From Diphasiastrum complanatum (taxonomy: Eukaryota > Streptophyta > Lycopodiopsida > Lycopodiales > Lycopodiaceae), in contig CM055110.1 of assembly GCA_029204225.1 (NCBI GenBank), positions 20,382,410 to 20,446,409 of the forward strand: 64,000 nucleotides of DNA, given 5' to 3'. A program made the translations under genes and the position numbers. A model generated the notes under the pieces. The model did no database searches and was not told the DNA's origin. It saw only the letters and a program-made list of their open reading frames with translations. Numbering within the stretch: position 1 is the first letter of the stretch; every line of letters starts with the position of its first letter. This document shows positions 23,401 to 36,800 of this stretch, piece after piece.

Positions 23401-26400
23401 TTTGATGACAAAATTGGTATCAACACAGCTTCAATGGAATCCGCTACAAGAAATATGTTCCAAGATCTGAAGAAAATTCACACCCACTAATGAGTCTAGC
23501 ATGATAATGGCGGAAGGACTTGGTGCAAAACTATCCAATCTTCTTGCGTTAGATGATATCATCGATCCTATTATCAAGGAAAACAAGTTAACATGGGGAC
23601 TAAACCCAAGGCTATCAGGTTCCTTGTGATCAGTTGACCAAGAGGATCTTTTCGTTAAATGGGATTTGATGAATCCAAATGTGGAATACATTGCTCTATT
23701 AAATGCAATGGAGTTACAATCTGATGAACAGAATATGGCTACTGACAAGAATAATACATGGAAAGATGTTTTTTATTCAAGGTGGCCAAATAATGTTCAA
23801 CTACCGCCAAAGGATTCACAAAGCATGGCACTCGACAAAGACTGCTTAAGTAGGGTGAGTGTCTGGTTGTAAATAAAAAAGTTTAGTTTTTTTTTTGTTC
23901 TCATGCCCCGGAATGCTATGCCTCCGGAACATCATTCTGACGCAACTTCTATTACTATGACAACGATCATCAGCGGTCCAATAGCAGTTTTATTACAAAT
24001 GCATTTTGTCTTCTGACATAAGTTATCTACTACAGTTTTCAAAAATATATAATTTATGATTTTGCTTTTACTTACCTGCTCTTCAATTACTTTTCGTTTC
24101 TTTTATAAGATTTTATAAAGTAGATGACAATTCACTTCACTACTCAGTTGTTCTCTGAGTGTTCTCATCGGCTATCACCGAGTGATACTATTTTCTTTGA
24201 GCAGTTTATTTACCTTCCTAAGTTTTTACACATTCCTACAACTTAGATGCTAATAACTGAAGTGTACAATCAACTATAAATGAATTTCAAGTTGTTTGTG
24301 GGCCATTTAGAACTTTTCTAATATGTTTTTTTCATCCCCAATGGCTCCTTTACAAGCGCCCCCCCCTCCTGCCCCCTACAAATTGAGATATAAAATGAAA
24401 AGAACCCCGCATATCCACTGCGTCGTGATCTTTCTGTAATTCTTTGTTCAACAATTCCTTCAACAGGACGTTCCCTTCTTCTTTCTCTTAATTTATCTTC
24501 GCGGTTAACGAAATGATGATCCTCATCATCCTATTCTTCATCTTTTCTCTTATAACTTCTAACATGGCTTGTTTTAGTTGACGATAGTCATCAACAGGTT
24601 TAAGCTCACATTGAATTCGCTTTGGAACCGACTATAAACAAGTAATTAGCATCTTTTTGGTTAATCCTTCTTGACATTGTCCGCGAAGACATTTAAATCT
24701 TTCAATGTAGTCCCTTAGGACATCTCAGGAATTTCAGAACCACTCCAGGATTATTGTTCCGTTTTTGCATTCCAGAATGCAGTGCAACTATGATTCGTGT
24801 GTGTGTGTGTGCACTCATACATGCATATTTGATAACTATAATAAAAAATGGTGTGTGTGTGTGTATGTGTGCGCGCGCACGTGCGTGCACATGTATGTAT
24901 TTTAGTAGTCTATAGAAAATAGCTACCAAAAAGGAGGATGCATTACCAAGATGACAGACAAGTCCTGTATTTGCAGACATGCAATTTCATAAATACATAA
25001 AGATTAGCTATTGAATAGAGATTGCATACCCTGCTGTGCAGCAATTAGACTCTCATCCAATTCCAAAACCCTAGTTATACCCCCAGACAGTTCGAGAAAT
25101 TTTCTGTACAATTCCATAATATCACCAAAGGCAAGGAAGCTCTGAGACACGACAGAAGCTAGGAACCGCAAGTCATGTGCTAGCTCTCCTGCACACATAT
25201 ATATTACCTGATTTGATAAGGCTAATTAACCATGTATACTAGCTAACATTGTCAAAAACTATTTCAACTCAAGGCGTGTAGAAAATTATACCTTGTACCG
25301 AGGATTTATCACCACGATTTTCAATAGCATACATTAGACTCAAAAACCAAGTGACATTGTGTGGGAGTTGCTTTGTGATAAACTCATCAGCAATACCAAA
25401 ATACCATCGTCTTCTCAATATCTTCTGGCCATGAGAAAGAAGGCTCTTGAATTGAGTTTCGACAACCTACAGGAACCATCCAGTTGAAGTGCAATCGTGT
25501 GATATGTCAGCACTCTATTTCACATTTGCAAAGAGATTGGAAAAAGGAACAGCACATTAAATTGATTTGCTTAAAAATCAACTTAGTCAACTTAGTATGA
25601 GCAGACCCTTGTTAAGATCATTGTTTCCAGTGACTATGACTGTTCTCCAATGCTTTATCAATATAGCTGCACTCTACTCTCTATTCTATTTTCCGTAGGT
25701 GATTAGCATGGCAGATTCATCAACAAACAATCTACTCAAAGCTTGGGGACAAGCTAGCTTGCTTCCTTTCTGAAAATGGGTCTTCTACAACTTTCATTTT
25801 TTAAGGTTGACATGTGAATTCAGAATTGTATGATGTATGAAATGCCTATGGATCGTACAAGAATTGATGAGATGATCTCTTCTTCAACATCAACATTTTG
25901 TGGCGTCTGGTTTATATTTATAGAACCCATGGTTCCGAGAACCGTGGGTCCCAATAACTGTACAGTGAACTGTACCACGGACCACGGTTGATGAACCGTG
26001 GTACGGTTCATTTAATTTAATTTTTTATATGCCCTTTTCCCCCCAAAAACCCTAAAAAAAATTATAATTAATTAATTAATTACCATGGTTCTTGGAACCA
26101 AACGTCATGAACCGTACGGTTCCAAGAACCGTGGTGAACCGTGGAATATGAATTTAAGTTATGTCTTCAGTTTAACAGTTATGTCAAAAATTGAGGATAA
26201 TAGTTCTATAGTAGAGGAAAGTTCAAGAATGTAATTAAGGTTGACATTCTTTTTCTATGTTGATTGTGTCAAGTGAATCACATAGACATGTGGACCCTAA
26301 ATACTCCATTAAAATTACATTCAGTCCACTTGGTCACAAATAACTCTCTAGGCAAGTTGTAGTGTTACTTTGTAAGAAGGCTGCAGAGTGGTCTATCATT

Positions 26401-29400
26401 AGAGTCTTGATATTTCAATTAATGATGAATATTCTATTGGCAGTCTACTGTTCTAATCAATCCCAAATTAGCATTGAAGTACTGTATATTGCTTTGGTTC
26501 TTTCGACTAATGTTGTGATTCAAAATTTAGTAACCTAAAACTGATGTATACTTACAGCTTGTTCTCTTGAACCACCCCCAAAGAATGCAATAGACTCTGC
26601 ATGGGTACGCAACCTCGAGTGCATGTACCTATTCACAAACATGCTTGCATGATAAGGTGATCATTCTGTAAGCAAATTTTCTCTTGAACGAATAAACACA
26701 AACTTCACATTTGACAGACCTCTTGTTTCATACTTCAGAGCAAGGGAAGAGGCTTATAATTCACTCAAAACTTTACAGAGTACCACTGGCAGCACAATGG
26801 ATATACATTGACCAAATCCTATTTCAACAAGTCATAAACGCACCATGTGATACTCTTAGTCTTGTTCACTGGAAATCATGAAAAGGTTGGAGAATCATGT
26901 AGCACAAGATATAAAACCTGAATGATCCCTCCAACTGCTGCTCTTTGATTTTCAAGGCACCAAAATCGGGAGTAATGGCACGTAAGAATCCCAGACCCAA
27001 CAACATGTAAGCATATAAAATACCCACTCCACGCTTTCCAGTAAGCATCTTCATACGAAAGGTAAACCTGTAAGGAGGTCATAATTACCACAGCAATTGA
27101 TACTTCATTAAAAAAAAAAATATTGAAGCCTTGGTTTTTCTTTTGTGTCCGATCTAGAAATATGCCAAGTCAAACCTAAACAGTAATCATAAGCAAAATA
27201 CACCTTTCTGCAGTTATAATTATATTGGGTACTAGGAGAATCTAACAACCTAGAAGCATTGAAGAATTTGACTATCTCAACAAAATAAACAATGGGATGC
27301 AACCCAGAGACATGTGCCATCTGGATGGCCAAATTCAAAACTTGAGCTATAACGTCGTGCTAAGAGCCACAAACTAGCTAGTGGAAAATGCTTATGGCCA
27401 ATATCAAAAGACACATGGAGCCATCTCCAGATTTTCAAAAATAACAATTCTCGGGCTAAACTGCGCTTCAAGGCATTTGAGAAAAACAGCATTATGTTCC
27501 AGAAGGTTTATATTAACGAACCTTCCCCTTGGGCTCTTTGCTTAAACTTCCTGTTTCTATTCACCTGACTTGGTTATTTCTTTACAACTGCTTTGCTCCT
27601 AGCTTCCCACCCCAAAGGGGGAAGATGAAACGCTATTAGGTAAGGACCATTCAGAAATTCGTTTTGCAAAAGCATATGTCAGACGTGACTTTAGTTGAAA
27701 AACGTAAGCTTGTTAGTAATATGACCTTTATATTGCTTTATAATATAACAACATAAGGGTAGTTTCAGGATTCAACATACGCATTTCAAAGTTCCCATCA
27801 AGAATTGTTTTTTATAAACTTAAATAAAGCTGCTCAATTAAGACCTTGCACTTTTTTTTCTGAAACCATGCACATGTAAGACACTACATTTATGATGTAC
27901 AAGTTATACCAAGCAACTATCACTTGTAAAATGTATACTGGTTATGTAGTTTTTTGTACACAAATAAAAGGAAAAAATGTCATACTTTTGATCATGCAAC
28001 CAGTTATCATTACTATGGAATAATATAAAGGCTGTTCTAGTGTGAATCTTTTACCAGACAATGTCCACTAGAGGCTTCACCATGCCAGTGACAAGCCCTG
28101 CCAAGTCACTACAAAGCTTTTCCACATCTTGTGTCACACGTTGGTCAGAGTCCATACCACCAGAAAGATGCACAGCCTGAAAATTATGAAATGTGAGAGC
28201 GCTCCAATCAGCAAAATGAAATGATATCACATTGATTTCCTACATTTGATAGTGCCAAAGTTTCATCGAGGTCAACTTTATGTTGCACTTGAACAGTAAG
28301 CAAAGTACTTATGCTTCGTATTCAAGTATATTTGATATTGAATCTTGATTCAAAATTCACTATAATGACAAGACCAGTGATTCACCAAGCAATGCATACA
28401 TCACATTCTTCCAACATCTTATCATTGCCATCTTCATGTATAAATTTCCAGCATGTTGTTTCTTTGTGCCAACCAAAGCAGAGTTTGGGAGATTCTTAAG
28501 TTTTTAGAGGATGTGCATAAATGAAGTGATAGACACAAAAATAAAAACGGCAAAATTTTGCATATTGCAACAGTCACTGTAAGGAGATGATGGTGGCAGA
28601 AGAAACAAGAATGGGACAGCACCAAAGTACCATGTCGAGCTAAGACTGAGGCGAATACAAGTAATGAGTACCAAGCATGATCATCCATCAGAATAAAGGT
28701 GAAGAGAAATGCCTCAAAATGCTAGCAACAAATAAGAATGTTCTCTCACTCATCGGCCAGGTCTATGGTTCAAATCCCAGGAACTTTAACTGGTACAAAC
28801 AAAAAAATGCTCCAATGTCTCAGTAGGACAGCAGGTCCAACATAGGAGGCAAAATGAGCCCAAATATCATCTCATCACTCAGTGGAAAAGTACCGTAGAG
28901 GTTCTGGTCTAGGCAGCCACCGGAATGTAGATATATTTTGGTCAGAGATCTCCCAATAGTTAGTGTAGAATTTTGATGGGAACTGCAGCCAAAATGTTTC
29001 ACAAAAAGGGAGCAATGGTAGTATTTATGGAGAACAACCAACATATAGCATAATCTTGACCAATAAAGGCTGAAAGTTCCTCCAACTATAAGCGATTGTT
29101 GCTGGTTAGGAACAACAACTAGAATGTCTTATAGATGGTTAAAAGTAGCTCCACATACACCTAAAACGATGTGATTCACGAGCAAAATAGCACACAAAGC
29201 AGTAGTACATAAACAGATGTGCTGCAAATAGAAGATCAATGATGATACGCTCACGCAATCAATCTACCAAATGAGTAGGCATTATACCTATTTATAAGTT
29301 GGCTGGGCCCCAGCCGGTTAGGGCTAAGAGCCCACAATAAGGCTAAGCAAGCTTATTCAAACCCCACCCCATTACACTATTGATAAGACTAAGAAAAAAC

Positions 29401-30819
29401 TTTGCCCTACTGTTACCAGGGCTAGATGGTAACAATGAATGATTTCCAATACATAATGTCTAAACCCTAAACAAAAAATAGAATTTGGAACACTTCTACA
29501 TAAACTGTTACTTATCATGGACTAGCACCAGAGCAACTAGTCATTTCATTGTACAACTTTGGAGTTGATTTTTAGCCATTACATAATTTTTTCCAATGCT
29601 GAGCTTTGCTAAAGACATTTCACCTCCCTTATCAAATCTAGCAAAAATATATTTTCAAAACAGCGATCCTTACAACATTCTGAGGTATGCCAAATCTTCA
29701 AGCATATTATCAAAAGTTCATTCCATGAACATTTCGGAGCAATGTGTAACTATGTTCAATAGCATCTCCTGGCAGCTTCGGTATTTTCTGTACAACAGGA
29801 GAAGGGAAAATGCCTTTTTAAAGAGCGAGGCCATACAGGGCAGCAGTTAGAAACATTTCTATGAAGTGTGTTACCTCTTACGCACCATCCTAGAAAAGAA
29901 ACTCTTTATCTTTGACACTTTTTGTGTACGCCTTAAAGATTTATAATCTTATAAGTTGATTAAGGGCGGTCATGATTTCATACATGCATAATGAATGGTC
30001 CTTTTAAAAACAAAGGCATGCATAAATTTTCTATTTCTAGTATGGTTTATTTGATAGATCATAAGATAAGAAACTAGCATTCTTGAATGTACATACTCAG
30101 GAATGACCTGATCTAAGTACTAACGAATAAGATGTCAAGAAAAATTTGAAATGCTTCCGATCTAAGCATACTTAAAGTGTCATACTCTATGTTTTTAGTG
30201 CAGGATTGATTGCCATCCAAGAAGACATGAACAAGGCCTCAAGTTTCAAAATGATCAACATGCATTGAAATGGTTCTATATAATTGTAAATGACATAAAC
30301 AGAAGCAATGGTTCATCCAAGTATCGATAGGAACTTCATACTCTAAAGGGCCTCAAGTTCTAATCTTGCTAGAAACTAATTTATAAACATTTTGCATGGA
30401 TTAAGAGGGCGCATCTACCTCACTTAACCTCACCTTTTGCATGTCTAACAAGTATGAGATGCGCCTATCTGCCAAGTCCAACGGCCACCACTCCCACACA
30501 CTTGAGTCATTATGGCCACATACTTTCCTCCCTTGCCACTTGTGAAGAATCTCTCCCACTCTCTCTTCCACAAAGATGGTACTATTCACTTCGTTGAGTC
30601 TAAACTATTCACTTCGTTGAGTCTAAACATAGATGTCTTGTAGTAGTTTCTAAAATTGAGAATAAAGAGTTTCCTAGTTGAATGTGTAATCCTAGACTAA
30701 TATACTCTCTTCTTAGCTAGTGCTAGTTTTGTTTTGAAGGCATTGATCTTTCAAGATATCATCATACTTGGATGTATAATTTGTCTTATATGCCTTATGA
30801 CATGTATTTGGCATTACAG

Positions 30820-30898
<79 letters not shown>

Positions 30899-33800
30899 CT
30901 CCCCTCTGACCTCCATCGCACTCAGCGGGTCTCCATGGCCAAAAAAAAGGGGAGCCCTCGCTCCCCTCCCTCTCCTTCGCTACCCCCTCCCTCTCCTTTG
31001 CAGCCTGTCGCTGGCCCTTCACACACCCCCTCGCTGCCTGCTCAGCCTACTCCCGCCCCTCCCACCCCCTCACTGGCCCTTCCCACCCCCTCGCTGTCTG
31101 CTCAGCCTACTCCCGCCCTTCCCACCCCCTCGTTGGCCCTTCCCAACCCCTCGCTGCCTGCTCACAGCCCTCCCCCCTCTTCCTTGGCCCTCTCCTTTCT
31201 CCATGGTTCTCCTGCCCCCTCCCATTATCCTCTCTCATTCCCTAAAGAAGCCTACTCTCCTACGAAAGCATTTGAACAGTACCTTCTCTCTTGCATGGAA
31301 TAGATTACACTGGAATCTAGCTACCTAAGGATGGAAATGGGTCAATTGAAAACCACAATACAAGCTATGGCAATCGAGAAGCAAACTATGATGGCCCGGA
31401 TCATATCTTTGGAAGAGACCTTGAGCAGAAAAGAAGAACCAGCCAGCACCACAAAGATCCAAGAATTGGAGGAACGGATTGAGCAACATAAGGCGGAAAC
31501 CAAAACATGGGCCTCTCTATTCAAAGAAGACGGTAAAGAAGGTACACACATTTTCAATAGCGTCATCTCAGCCACCATATCCGAAGAAGAAATGCAAAAG
31601 TATAAATCTCTGAATGTGCGGGTGCGAGGAATTGAAGATACTAAGGCTCCAATTACCGAAGCATCCAGTTTCCTCACGGATACACTTTCCCACCATCACA
31701 ACGGAATGGAAAAAGCGTGGAGAACTAAAAGAGATCCAACTACACTCATCATACGGTTCACGGGAATAGGGGAGCGGCAAGCTGTCCTTAGGCTACGAGC
31801 TAGGCTGAGAGGTACCCTTGTCTTCATGGACGATGATCTCACACCTATGCAAGTTGCCAAAAGGAGGAAGGTTTTCAGCGAAGCCAAAGCACTTGGAAAA
31901 AGGGTGATCTATCGGGATGGTAAGGCCCGATACATTGACCCCCAAAAATCTGAGGCATAGGGATTTGGGCCCCCCGAACTTAGGAGCGGTTCGAGGGCCC
32001 TCACAAAAGCATTGCGGTTAAGTTTATGGAACTGCAATGGTATCCATTCTTATATACTTACTGAGACACATGAGAGTCCTGAGAGAGGACTTCCTTGCAT
32101 TGAGGGATTTTGTTGGCTTTCTACTTGCAGATGGAAGACGAGGGCACTGACTAGTCGCAGTTCAGGTGGTGTTGCTTGCTTATTTCGAGACTCTCTCCAG
32201 CCATGGGTCGAGCTACTATACACTGACGAGCAGGCTCGCTATATCTGGATCAGGTTGGACCACAGGTTGATGGAGTTAGATCGTGACATATTCTTGGCTA
32301 TTTGTTATTTCCCACCAGAGACATCAGCTTTCACCTCAGAGGAGGAGTCACCTTTCATGGATATTTCATCGGACATTATCAGATATGAGGATCGAGGATA
32401 TATTCTTCTAGTGGGGGACTTCAATGCCAGGACTGGGTCTAGGCAAACGGAATTTCACAGAGCAGCAGATGACCCACAGCGGATACATGCACTTGATTGG
32501 GATGATCTTGGTCTTATACGGCGATCGGCGGATGCAGCCGGTCCAGTCACATCATATGGGGAGCAGATGCTTCTCCTTCACTTCATTTCATCCTTCTCTG
32601 TACACCGCACCACTCTTTCTGATCATTCATATCTCTCACTCTCTGTCGGTCATCTCCACATCACACCTATTTTCTCTTCGACCCCTACAGCTAAACCCAC
32701 CTACCGCTACACTTCACATCACACACCACTATACAGAGAAGCCCTCTCCGATCTCCTTACCTATTTCCCACATGAGCATACTTTAGAGGAGCAGTCCCTC
32801 TTTCTTGTCCAGACCATCCATATTGTAGCTTCCATTGCCTTTCCATCCCCACGGCCCAAAGACCAGCAACGTCATAGACCCTATAACCCTGGTATGATCA
32901 GGAATGCATCCAGCTACATCAGAACCTCATATATGCTCGCTCCCATCTTCCTCATATGACCAAAACCATATCTCGTGTATACCGCAGAACCACAAAAAAA
33001 AAAGAAAATCGCATACGAGATTGGTCAGGGTGGTCAGGGTAAGAAACTGATGGATCTCCTCTTTAGTTCTTCCTCAGGTTCATTCTGGAAGAGGTTCCTT
33101 CCACGGATCACAGACCTCAGCACTTGGGTCGCATATGCCACATCATTGTACACCATCCCACATACCCCTCCTCTTCCCACCTCCTGTCTCACGGATACTT
33201 CTGCCATATTCACTAACGAACTTATAGAAAATGCCATCACACGACTCCATTCCCATAAAGCCAAAGACATTGATGAGCTAGAGGCTGAACTTCTAAAGTA
33301 TGCTCCCGACATCCTCTCACCCTTTCTCTCCATCCTATTCAACCGAGCTGTCACCTCTGATTTTCCCTCCCCACGGTCCACAAACCTCATTCACCCTATC
33401 CACAAAAAAGCTGACAACTACCGCACCATTATGATCAGTCACCTCTTCGCCAAAGTATATGGTTCTATCCTACAGTCAGAGATCAGTACAGAGATGGATG
33501 CTAGATCACTCCATGCCATTGGACAGGCGGGTTTCAGACGGGATATACTACATCGGATCATATCTTTACTTTGAGGCCCATCATTGAGGAGGCTAAGGCC
33601 AAGAGGGAGCGTGTATACTGCTGCTTTGTGGATTTTCGCAAGGCATTTGATTCTGTGCCTAGGCATCTATTGATACAGAGACTTCATGATCAGGACTTTC
33701 AGGAGGATACTATACAGGCGGTAGCAGCATTGTACAGGCGAGTTATTGGCAGGGTCCGACTATCAGGAGTTATTTCACCGGAGGTGGTCAGTACTATTGG

Positions 33801-36800
33801 TGTCAAACAGGGATGTCCACTCTCTCCTACACTTTTTGGTCTTTACATTGACGAGCTAGAGCATGTTATACGGAGTGATGGAGGGGAGGGTTGTACATTG
33901 GACGACCTCATTATTGTTATTCTCCTTTATGCTGATGATGTGGTTTTGCTTTCACGGACGAGAGAGGGTTTGCAGTGACACTTAGATGCTCTTCTTTCTT
34001 TCTGCACACGGTGGGTTTGTCGGTGAATGTGGCTAAGACTAAGGTTATGGTGTTCAAAACCTCTAGGTCTTTCATGATGCGGCAGGAGCTTCTACGGGAT
34101 GGTCATCCCCTAGAGGTTGTTGATTCCTATACATATCTAGGAGTACTATTCTCGGGGCCTACGTTCAGCATGAGACACGCAACTATTTCCCGGGTACGGA
34201 AGGGCTATGCCTCACTGGTAGATTTGGAGAGACTATGTTTCAGCTCATCAGAGATGCGACTAGTAAGTGTCGGCTCTTTGACACTATGGTTGTGCCCTCA
34301 GCTATGTATGCTTCCGAGACATGGAGTACTGGTCTGACAGCTATTGATTGGACATATATCTCCCGGCTCCAGATTCGTTTGCTCTCCCGGATGATACGGG
34401 CTAAGCCCTCAGTACCACACCAGATTATCTTGGCGGAGTTCGCGGTCCCCCCCATTCAGATTGAGGCCTTATTCCATATTGTGACATTCATACAGAGGTT
34501 AGAGGATCTTCAGGACGGGGGTACACATTATGTAGTTGCAGCTTTATCTTCATCTCGGCGCCTACACTCAGAGGGACACCTTTTCTCATGGTACTCCCAG
34601 GCTTGCCGTCTCCTCTCCACATTGGCTATCCAGATCAGTGATCTACCTGCGGGCACCCACCAGTACATCAGAGGCCTCTTTTACAGATCATATCTTCATA
34701 TCACTTGGCAGGGTCCATTGGGGACCAAGAGTGAGTTTTATCGTACACACTTTCTATCTCTTGATCCGGCTGGCTGCCCCATAGTATCTGGTTACTTGCT
34801 GAGGAGTATATCACATAGTCTGCGGATAGCGATGGGTCAGTTTCGGGTTTCTTCACATCAGCTGGCTATTGAGACTGGCAGATACAATGGCACCCCACGA
34901 GAGGACCGGCTTTGTAGCATGTGTGTTGTGCATGAGACTGAGGACGAGTCACATTTCCTCTTCAGATGTCCAGCCTACTATGAGATACGGGCGCGGTACT
35001 ACTGCTTGTTCAGAGAGCACCCAGTTACACTTTCTACCTTGATATCTTATGAGGACCCTAGATGTGTCGCACTGATGATCCGAGAGATGTCAGACCTGAG
35101 GAGGAGGAGACTAGATGGTACACATTCCCTGACACAGCTGAGCATTGATGAGTGCATATCCCGTCAGAGACAGAGATCCGAGGTACCCATAGGCAGCGAC
35201 TCAGATGGAGAGGCCGAGATTCCCGACTCCTTTGTACACCGGCATCAGAGACCATGTCGACGGCCAGAGAGACAATCAGTTATTAGATCACAGCCCAGAG
35301 CGCCACGGCAACAGAGACGACACCGACGACCTATCAGGCGACAGAGGTCCAGGGCACATCTAATCACAACTTCATAGCATACCATCCACCATTTCTTTCA
35401 TGCTGATGGGCATCGTGATATATGATTCCAGGCTATTGGATCCTGACTGGGCCAGCTGTCTTTATGCATTGTATTTGCAGTTATTTAGTTTTATAGATGA
35501 TTGAGACATGTACCTTTTCTTAGTCCTATGTACCTTAGGGTATTCAAGGACATTAATAAAATCTTTCTTTCTTTCTTTCTTTCTCTCTCTCTCTTGGAAG
35601 TCTGAGCGGAAGTCTCGCGGAAGTCTGAGCGGAAGTTTGAGCGGAAGCTAATGGAAGTCTGAATGGCTCCAGCGATCTGTCCCATTCCACATCGTCCCAG
35701 CGATGGCTCTTACTAGTTGCTCCAGCGATGGCTCCATAGCTGCCTTATGCTCCAACGATCCTGCCCCACCTGCGATCCTTGGATCTACTTCCATGCTCTA
35801 CTACTTGCCCCTACACCTGAGCGGATCTTCAACTCTCTCTGAACGGAAGCCAATAACTGCCTTCTGCTCCAGCGATCCTGCCCCACCAGCGATTCTTGGA
35901 TCTACTTCCACGCTCTACAACTTGCAGATCTGGCCCTACACCTGAGCGGATTTATTGCTGACTGCTAAACGGACCAGCAGCGTTCCAACTTCCAGATACC
36001 TCGCCGTAAAGGAGCTCTTGCCCTTCCTTCCAACGCTACTTCGTCTTCTTCATCCGCCTCGTCTTCCTCTTCCATTTCAGATCCACCTTCACCTTCACCT
36101 TCTATTCCAGTTGCAATCCCTATCTCTCCGTCAAATCCTATTCTTGCTAATAGTGAATCCATTATAGCCGATCCTTTGACCCCGAATATAGAACCCATAG
36201 CTCCCCCATCTGCGATACCCATCCCATACACTCCCTCCAAATCAACTGAACTATTTTCCTCCCGGGAGGCTGACCAAATGAAAGCTGATTTCCAGCTTTT
36301 GAAGCATGAACTGTCACAACTGAAAGGCATAGTGGTCTCCTTACTCAAGGAAAAAAATGTGTTGCAGTCCAAAGTCGCTTCGTTAGAGCAGGTGATCAAC
36401 ACTAAGCAGGCTGTAACCTCGGAATCGACCACCACAATGATAAGGGAGCTTGAGAGTAAAATCGAGCAGCACAAAGATTCATGGGCAGCAGTCTTGCAGA
36501 AAGGCACCAAGCCTAGCGCCCCCATCTCCTCCGTCATCTCAGCCGCCATTTCGAAAGGGAGGTCAAGGGAGCAAAAGGCCCACAACATTAGGGTTCGTGG
36601 GATACCGGACACACAGGATGCCATTGCCGAAGCCACGAGATTTCTCGAGACCACTCTAGGACATATGACAGATGGGCTAGATACAGCTTGGAGGACCACC
36701 AGAGATGCAGCTACACTCATTATCCGTTTCACTTCTCTAGAGAGTCGCCGAGGTGCTTTGCGGTGCAGAGCTAAGCTTCGTGGCACCACTGTCTATATGG

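Larger units (their letters stand above)
30899..35582 (+). mobile_element. LINE-A: nearly full-length L1-like non-LTR retrotransposon
   Basis: A 4.7-kb element between two CT microsatellites. Order: short 5'UTR, ORF1 (30935-31960), ORF2 with APE endonuclease, RT and C-terminal zinc finger (about 31990-35377), then a 3'UTR with a terminal hairpin at 35530-35543 and the end 'cattaataaaatc' followed by (TTTC)n(CT)n. It is the longest copy in the window. One stop in ORF1 and several frame shifts in ORF2 make it inactive. Confidence 0.88.

Noticed and set aside
24702-24980. His/Ala/Arg-rich minus-strand ORF
   Set aside because: It is largely the translation of GT/GC dinucleotide repeats.
26876-27091. 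Overlapping minus-strand ORF starting [15 protein letters not shown]
   Set aside because: It is a shifted reading of the ABCD1 exon at 26918-27067; the other frame gives the family sequence.
31342-31887. Several antisense ORFs over LINE-A ORF1
   Set aside because: Shadows of the coiled-coil and RRM-like frame.
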